Source of the DNA: JACCXG01 sp963834305 | GTDB taxonomy: Bacteria; Acidobacteriota; Vicinamibacteria; Vicinamibacterales; 2-12-FULL-66-21 | NCBI GenBank assembly: GCA_963834305.1 | Contig: CAWIAX010000003.1 | Span: 1,736,001-1,800,000 of the forward strand | Direction: 5' to 3' | Length of the DNA stretch: 64,000 bases | Shown: positions 56,618-64,000 of the stretch, piece after piece | Numbering within the stretch: the first letter of the stretch is position 1 | Layout: each line of letters begins with the position of its first letter | Made by a program: the position numbers and the translations under genes | Notes under the pieces: generated by a model | The model's database searches: none | Told to the model about the DNA's origin: nothing | The model's input: only the letters and a program-made list of their open reading frames with translations

Positions 56618-57672
56618 GCATCGAAGTGACCCGCCTCAGCAAGAAATACGGCCAGTTCGCCGCGCTCGACGACGTCAGCTTCACCGTGGCGCAGGGGGAG
56701 CTGCTCGCCCTCCTCGGGCCGTCGGGCTCGGGCAAGACCACGCTGCTCCGAATCATCGCCGGGCTGGAACAGGCAGACTCCGGCTCGGTGCTCTTCGACG
56801 GCGACGACGCGGCGCGCCGGGATCCGCGCGACCGGGGCGTCGGGTTCGTGTTCCAGCACTACGCGCTCTTCCGCCACATGACTGTGTTCGAGAACGTGGC
56901 GTTCGGGCTGCGCGTCCGGCCGCGGGCGCAGCGCCCGTCCGACGCGGTGATCGGGCGGAAGGTGAACGATCTGCTGGCGCTCGTGCAGCTCGACTACCTC
57001 GGCAGCCGCTACCCCTCGCAGCTCTCGGGCGGCCAGCGCCAGCGCGTGGCGCTCGCCCGGGCGCTCGCGGTCGAGCCCCGCGTGCTCCTGCTCGACGAGC
57101 CGTTCGGCGCGCTCGACGCCAAGGTCCGGCAGGAGCTGCGCCGCTGGCTGCGGCGGCTCCATGCCGACATCCACCTGACCAGCGTGTTCGTCACCCATGA
57201 CCAGGAAGAAGCCCTCGAGCTGGCCAACCGCGTCGTCGTGATGAACGAGGGGCGGATCGAGCAGGACGGCACGCCCGAGATGGTGGTCGAGCATCCCGCG
57301 ACGCCGTTCGTAGTCAACTTCCTGGGGCAGGTCAACATCTTCCACGGCCGGGTGCAGGACGGCAAGGCGTGGCTGGGCCCGCTGTCGGTGGAGTATCCCG
57401 AGCACCCGCACACCGAGTCGAGGACCGCCGCCGGCTACTCCCGGCCGCATGAGCTGGACATCAGCCGGGCGGACGAAGGCGGCGGCCTGTGGGCCACGGT
57501 GACCGACGTGCGGATGGCCGGGGCGGTCGTCAAGATCGAGGTGAGCGACGACGAGCGGCGGCCGATCCAGATCGAGCTCGGGCGGGAGCCGTATGCCGCG
57601 ATCCGCGCGATCATCGGCGAGCGCGTCTACGTGAAGCCGCGAAAAGTGCGGGTGTTCATGGACAAACCGTAA
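56614..57672 (+). CDS. cysA: Sulfate ABC transporter ATP-binding protein CysA
   Basis: ATPase that powers sulfate uptake, 352 residues. Walker A GPSGSGKTT, Q-loop VFQHYALF, signature LSGGQRQRVALARAL, Walker B LLLDEPFGALDA and the switch VTHDQEEALELA are all intact. The C-terminal regulatory domain (from about 240) has the CysA pattern GQVNIFHGRVQDG and YSRPHELDISR. It ends the rrf2-porin-sbp-cysTWA run. Confidence 0.95.
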   Translation: MSIEVTRLSKKYGQFAALDDVSFTVAQGELLALLGPSGSGKTTLLRIIAGLEQADSGSVLFDGDDAARRDPRDRGVGFVFQHYALFRHMTVFENVAFGLRVRPRAQRPSDAVIGRKVNDLLALVQLDYLGSRYPSQLSGGQRQRVALARALAVEPRVLLLDEPFGALDAKVRQELRRWLRRLHADIHLTSVFVTHDQEEALELANRVVVMNEGRIEQDGTPEMVVEHPATPFVVNFLGQVNIFHGRVQDGKAWLGPLSVEYPEHPHTESRTAAGYSRPHELDISRADEGGGLWATVTDVRMAGAVVKIEVSDDERRPIQIELGREPYAAIRAIIGERVYVKPRKVRVFMDKP

Positions 57673-57681
57673 GGCGCCGGG

Positions 57682-57717
57682 GTGTGCGCGGCGCGCACCT
57701 GCGCGGCCTCCGCACAC
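57682..57717 (+). terminator. Hairpin after cysA
   Basis: GTGTGCG at 57682-57688 and CGCACAC at 57711-57717 form a seven-pair stem with GC-rich interior ten bases after the cysA stop. No T tract follows, so it may be a weak terminator or processing site. Confidence 0.4.
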
Positions 57718-57732
57718 CGTGGCGTCATGCGG

Positions 57733-57808
57733 CCCATGCGTTTTGCGCATAACGGGGGCAGAAGCAGGACGCATGGACGCAATCAGTTAAACCCGTTTTG
57801 CGCATGGG
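57733..57808 (+). promoter_or_regulatory. gltB upstream region with repeated CGTTTTGCGCAT element
   Basis: CGTTTTGCGCAT occurs exactly at 57739-57750 and again at 57794-57805, 55 bases apart. The first copy lies in a dyad, ATGCG then CGCAT with five bases between (57736-57750). CCCATGCG and AACGGG at 57733-57756 can also pair with CCCGTT and CGCATGGG at 57792-57808 to make a long hairpin. These are either operator copies for a regulator bound on both sides of the promoter or a structured mRNA leader for glutamate synthase. Confidence 0.5.
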
Positions 57809-57831
57809 TCCGGATCGTCGATAACGGTCCG

Positions 57832-62423
<4,592 letters not shown>

Positions 62424-62431
<8 letters not shown>

Positions 62432-63857
62432 CGTCAACGGGTTCATCCACATCAAGCGTACGAAGCCGCACTACCGGCCGGTCGAGCTGCGGGTGCGCGA
62501 CTGGAACGAGGTCTACCTGCCCACCCCGGAGAAGGAGGTGCGCGACCAGGGCTCCCGGTGCATGGATTGCGGCATTCCTTTCTGCCACCAGGGCTGCCCG
62601 CTCGGCAACCACATTCCGGACTGGAACGACCTGGTCTACAAGCAGCGCTGGCGCGCCGCCAGCGACCGGCTGCACGCCACCAACAACTTCCCGGACTTCA
62701 CCGGGCGGCTGTGCCCGGCGCCGTGCGAAGGGTCGTGCGTGCTCGGCATCAACGACGAGCCGGTCACGATCAAGAACATCGAGCTCTCCATCGTCGAGCG
62801 CGCGTTCGAGGAGGGGTGGATCCAGCCGGCGCCGCCGGCGGTGCGGACCGGCAAGCGGGTCGCCATTGTCGGATCGGGGCCGGCGGGGCTGGCGGCGGCT
62901 GACCAGCTGAACCGCGCCGGACATAGCGTCGTGGTGTTCGAGAAGGCGGATCGCATCGGCGGCCTGCTGCGCTACGGCATCCCCGAGTTCAAGATCGAGA
63001 AGCGGCTGGTCGATCGCCGGCTGAAGATCATGGAAGCGGAAGGGGTGCGATTCCGCCCCGGCGTGAACATCGGCGAGGACATCTCGGCTGAGGCGCTGCG
63101 CCGCGACTACGATGCGGTGGTGCTGTGCTGCGGCGCCGAGCGGCCGCGCGACCTGACGGTCCCGGGGCGGGAGCTGGGCGGGATCCACTTCGCCGTGGAC
63201 TACCTGACGCAGCAGAACCGCCGCTGCGAAGGGGACGCGGTTCCCGCCGATCAGGTGATCACCGCGGAAGGCAAGCGCGTGGTGATCATCGGCGGCGGCG
63301 ACACCGGCGCGGACTGCCTGGGCACGGTCCACCGCCAGGGGGCGCTGTCGGTGCAGCAGTTCGAGCTGCTGCCGCGGCCGCCGGAGAGCCGCGGCGACGA
63401 CAACCCGTGGCCGCAGTGGCCGCGGATCTTCCGCAGCTCGGCGGCGCACGACGAGGGCGGGGAGCGGCTGTTCTCGATCTCGACGGAGCGGTTCGTGGCC
63501 AACGGCGCGGGGCAGGTCGCCGGGCTGCAGACCGTCGGGGTGGAGGTCGGGCGTTCCGGCGTCACCAGGCTGCCGGGGACGGAGGTCGAGATCCCGGCCG
63601 ACCTCGTGCTGCTGGCGATGGGGTTCACCGGGCCGGAGCGCGGCGGCGCGGTCGCGGAGCTCGGGCTGCGGGTGACCGAGCGGGGCAATGTCTGGCGCGA
63701 CGCGCGCTGGATGACGAGCGAAGACGGCATCTTCACCGCCGGCGACATGCAGCGCGGGCAGTCGCTGATCGTGTGGGCGATTGCCGACGGACGCCACGCC
63801 GCCGCCGCGGTGGACATCTACCTGATGGGCGAGACGAGCCTGTCGGCGATCGCGTAA
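62424..63857 (+). CDS. gltD: Glutamate synthase small subunit
   Basis: FAD- and NADPH-binding electron-input subunit, 477 residues, intact. The N-terminal Fe-S domain has CMDCGIPFCHQGCPLGNHIPDWNDLVY and CPAPCEGSCVLGI; the FAD motif is VAIVGSGPAGLAAADQL and the NADPH motif VVIIGGGDTGADCLGT; the C-terminal block is GIFTAGDMQRGQSLIVWAIADGR. The TTG at 62424 overlaps the gltB stop and has GGGAGCGG just before it. Confidence 0.96.
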
Positions 63858-63860
63858 CCC

Positions 63861-63886
63861 AGGGGGGCCGCCCGGAGGCCCCCCCT
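63861..63886 (+). terminator. Terminator after gltD
   Basis: GGGGGGCC (63862-63869) pairs with GGCCCCCC (63877-63884) four bases after the gltD stop; only two T residues follow, so it is a strong hairpin with a weak tail. The remaining bases to the window end show no gene. Confidence 0.6.
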
Positions 63887-64000
63887 TCCGGCCGCGGCGC
63901 TCCTCCGGACGCCGCACCGCGAAGATTTCCCTCCCTTCCGGCTCGCAGCCGGGCGCTTTCACCCTAACAAGATTGTCGCAAGCGGCACCTTCCGACAAAA

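Noticed and set aside
57727..57831. Upstream in-frame ATG as the gltB start
   Set aside because: It would add about 35 residues encoded by the repeat/hairpin region and place the catalytic Cys unusually far from the N terminus; GTG 57832 gives a normal propeptide.

Overview
The window looks like a piece of a high-GC (about two thirds or more by eye), free-living heterotrophic bacterium. The gene set suggests a soil Acidobacteriota of the Vicinamibacteria type: FHA/sigma-54 activator next to a PknB-TolB kinase, PVC-type CxxCH dehydrogenase, DUF839 phosphatase, VTC/DUF4956/CotH cassette and a fused ureAB. That assignment is inference, since no rRNA or other taxonomic marker is present. I see no mobile element, CRISPR array, tRNA or rRNA gene. 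About 35 single-base frameshifts break otherwise well conserved genes. Nearly all are +1 and they cluster strongly, so they most likely reflect assembly error rather than real pseudogenes.

Layout. 0.2-9.7 kb: sugar catabolism (xylB and xylA tail to tail, a secreted haem dehydrogenase, a Gfo/Idh/MocA oxidoreductase, a TIM-barrel epimerase, a DUF839 phosphatase). 10-15.9 kb: signalling (FHA-GAF-AAA+ activator followed by a Ser/Thr kinase), a SnoaL-like protein and a secreted intradiol dioxygenase-like protein. 16-19.4 kb: a compact VTC polyphosphate polymerase / DUF4956 / CotH kinase / small membrane protein operon. 19.4-27.3 kb, minus strand: thrB-thrC-thrC-thrA-ilvA. 27.4-33.9 kb: urease operon ureD-ureAB-ureC-ureF-ureG plus a coupled secreted protein. 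34-38 kb: a beta-decarboxylating dehydrogenase, an esterase and a second sigma-54 activator. 38-43.5 kb, minus strand: ilvD-ilvB-ilvN-ilvC with a divergent LysR gene. 44.7-57.7 kb: sulfur assimilation (cysD-cysN-cysH on minus; Rrf2 regulator, porin and sulfate ABC transporter on plus) flanking ppc and a TIGR00300 enzyme. 57.8-63.9 kb: glutamate synthase gltB-gltD.

How it fits together. Most of the window makes amino acids: the aspartate to threonine to isoleucine route, the branched-chain operon, sulfate to sulfide for cysteine, anaplerotic oxaloacetate from PEP, and ammonia capture fed in part by urease. The main regulatory result is that three biosynthetic operons each begin with a short leader peptide. 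The cysDNH leader has nine Cys in 26 residues, the ilvDBNC leader is rich in Leu, Val and Ile, and the thr leader carries Thr and Ile codons. The predicted promoters place the transcript start at or within a few bases of each leader ATG. The thr and ilv leaders end in classical terminator/antiterminator pairs with the same T-tract tail. The cys leader has no terminator, but it contains a sequence complementary to the cysD ribosome binding site. A second theme is degenerate seven-base repeats that fill intergenic gaps inside the thr operon and between the esterase and the activator.
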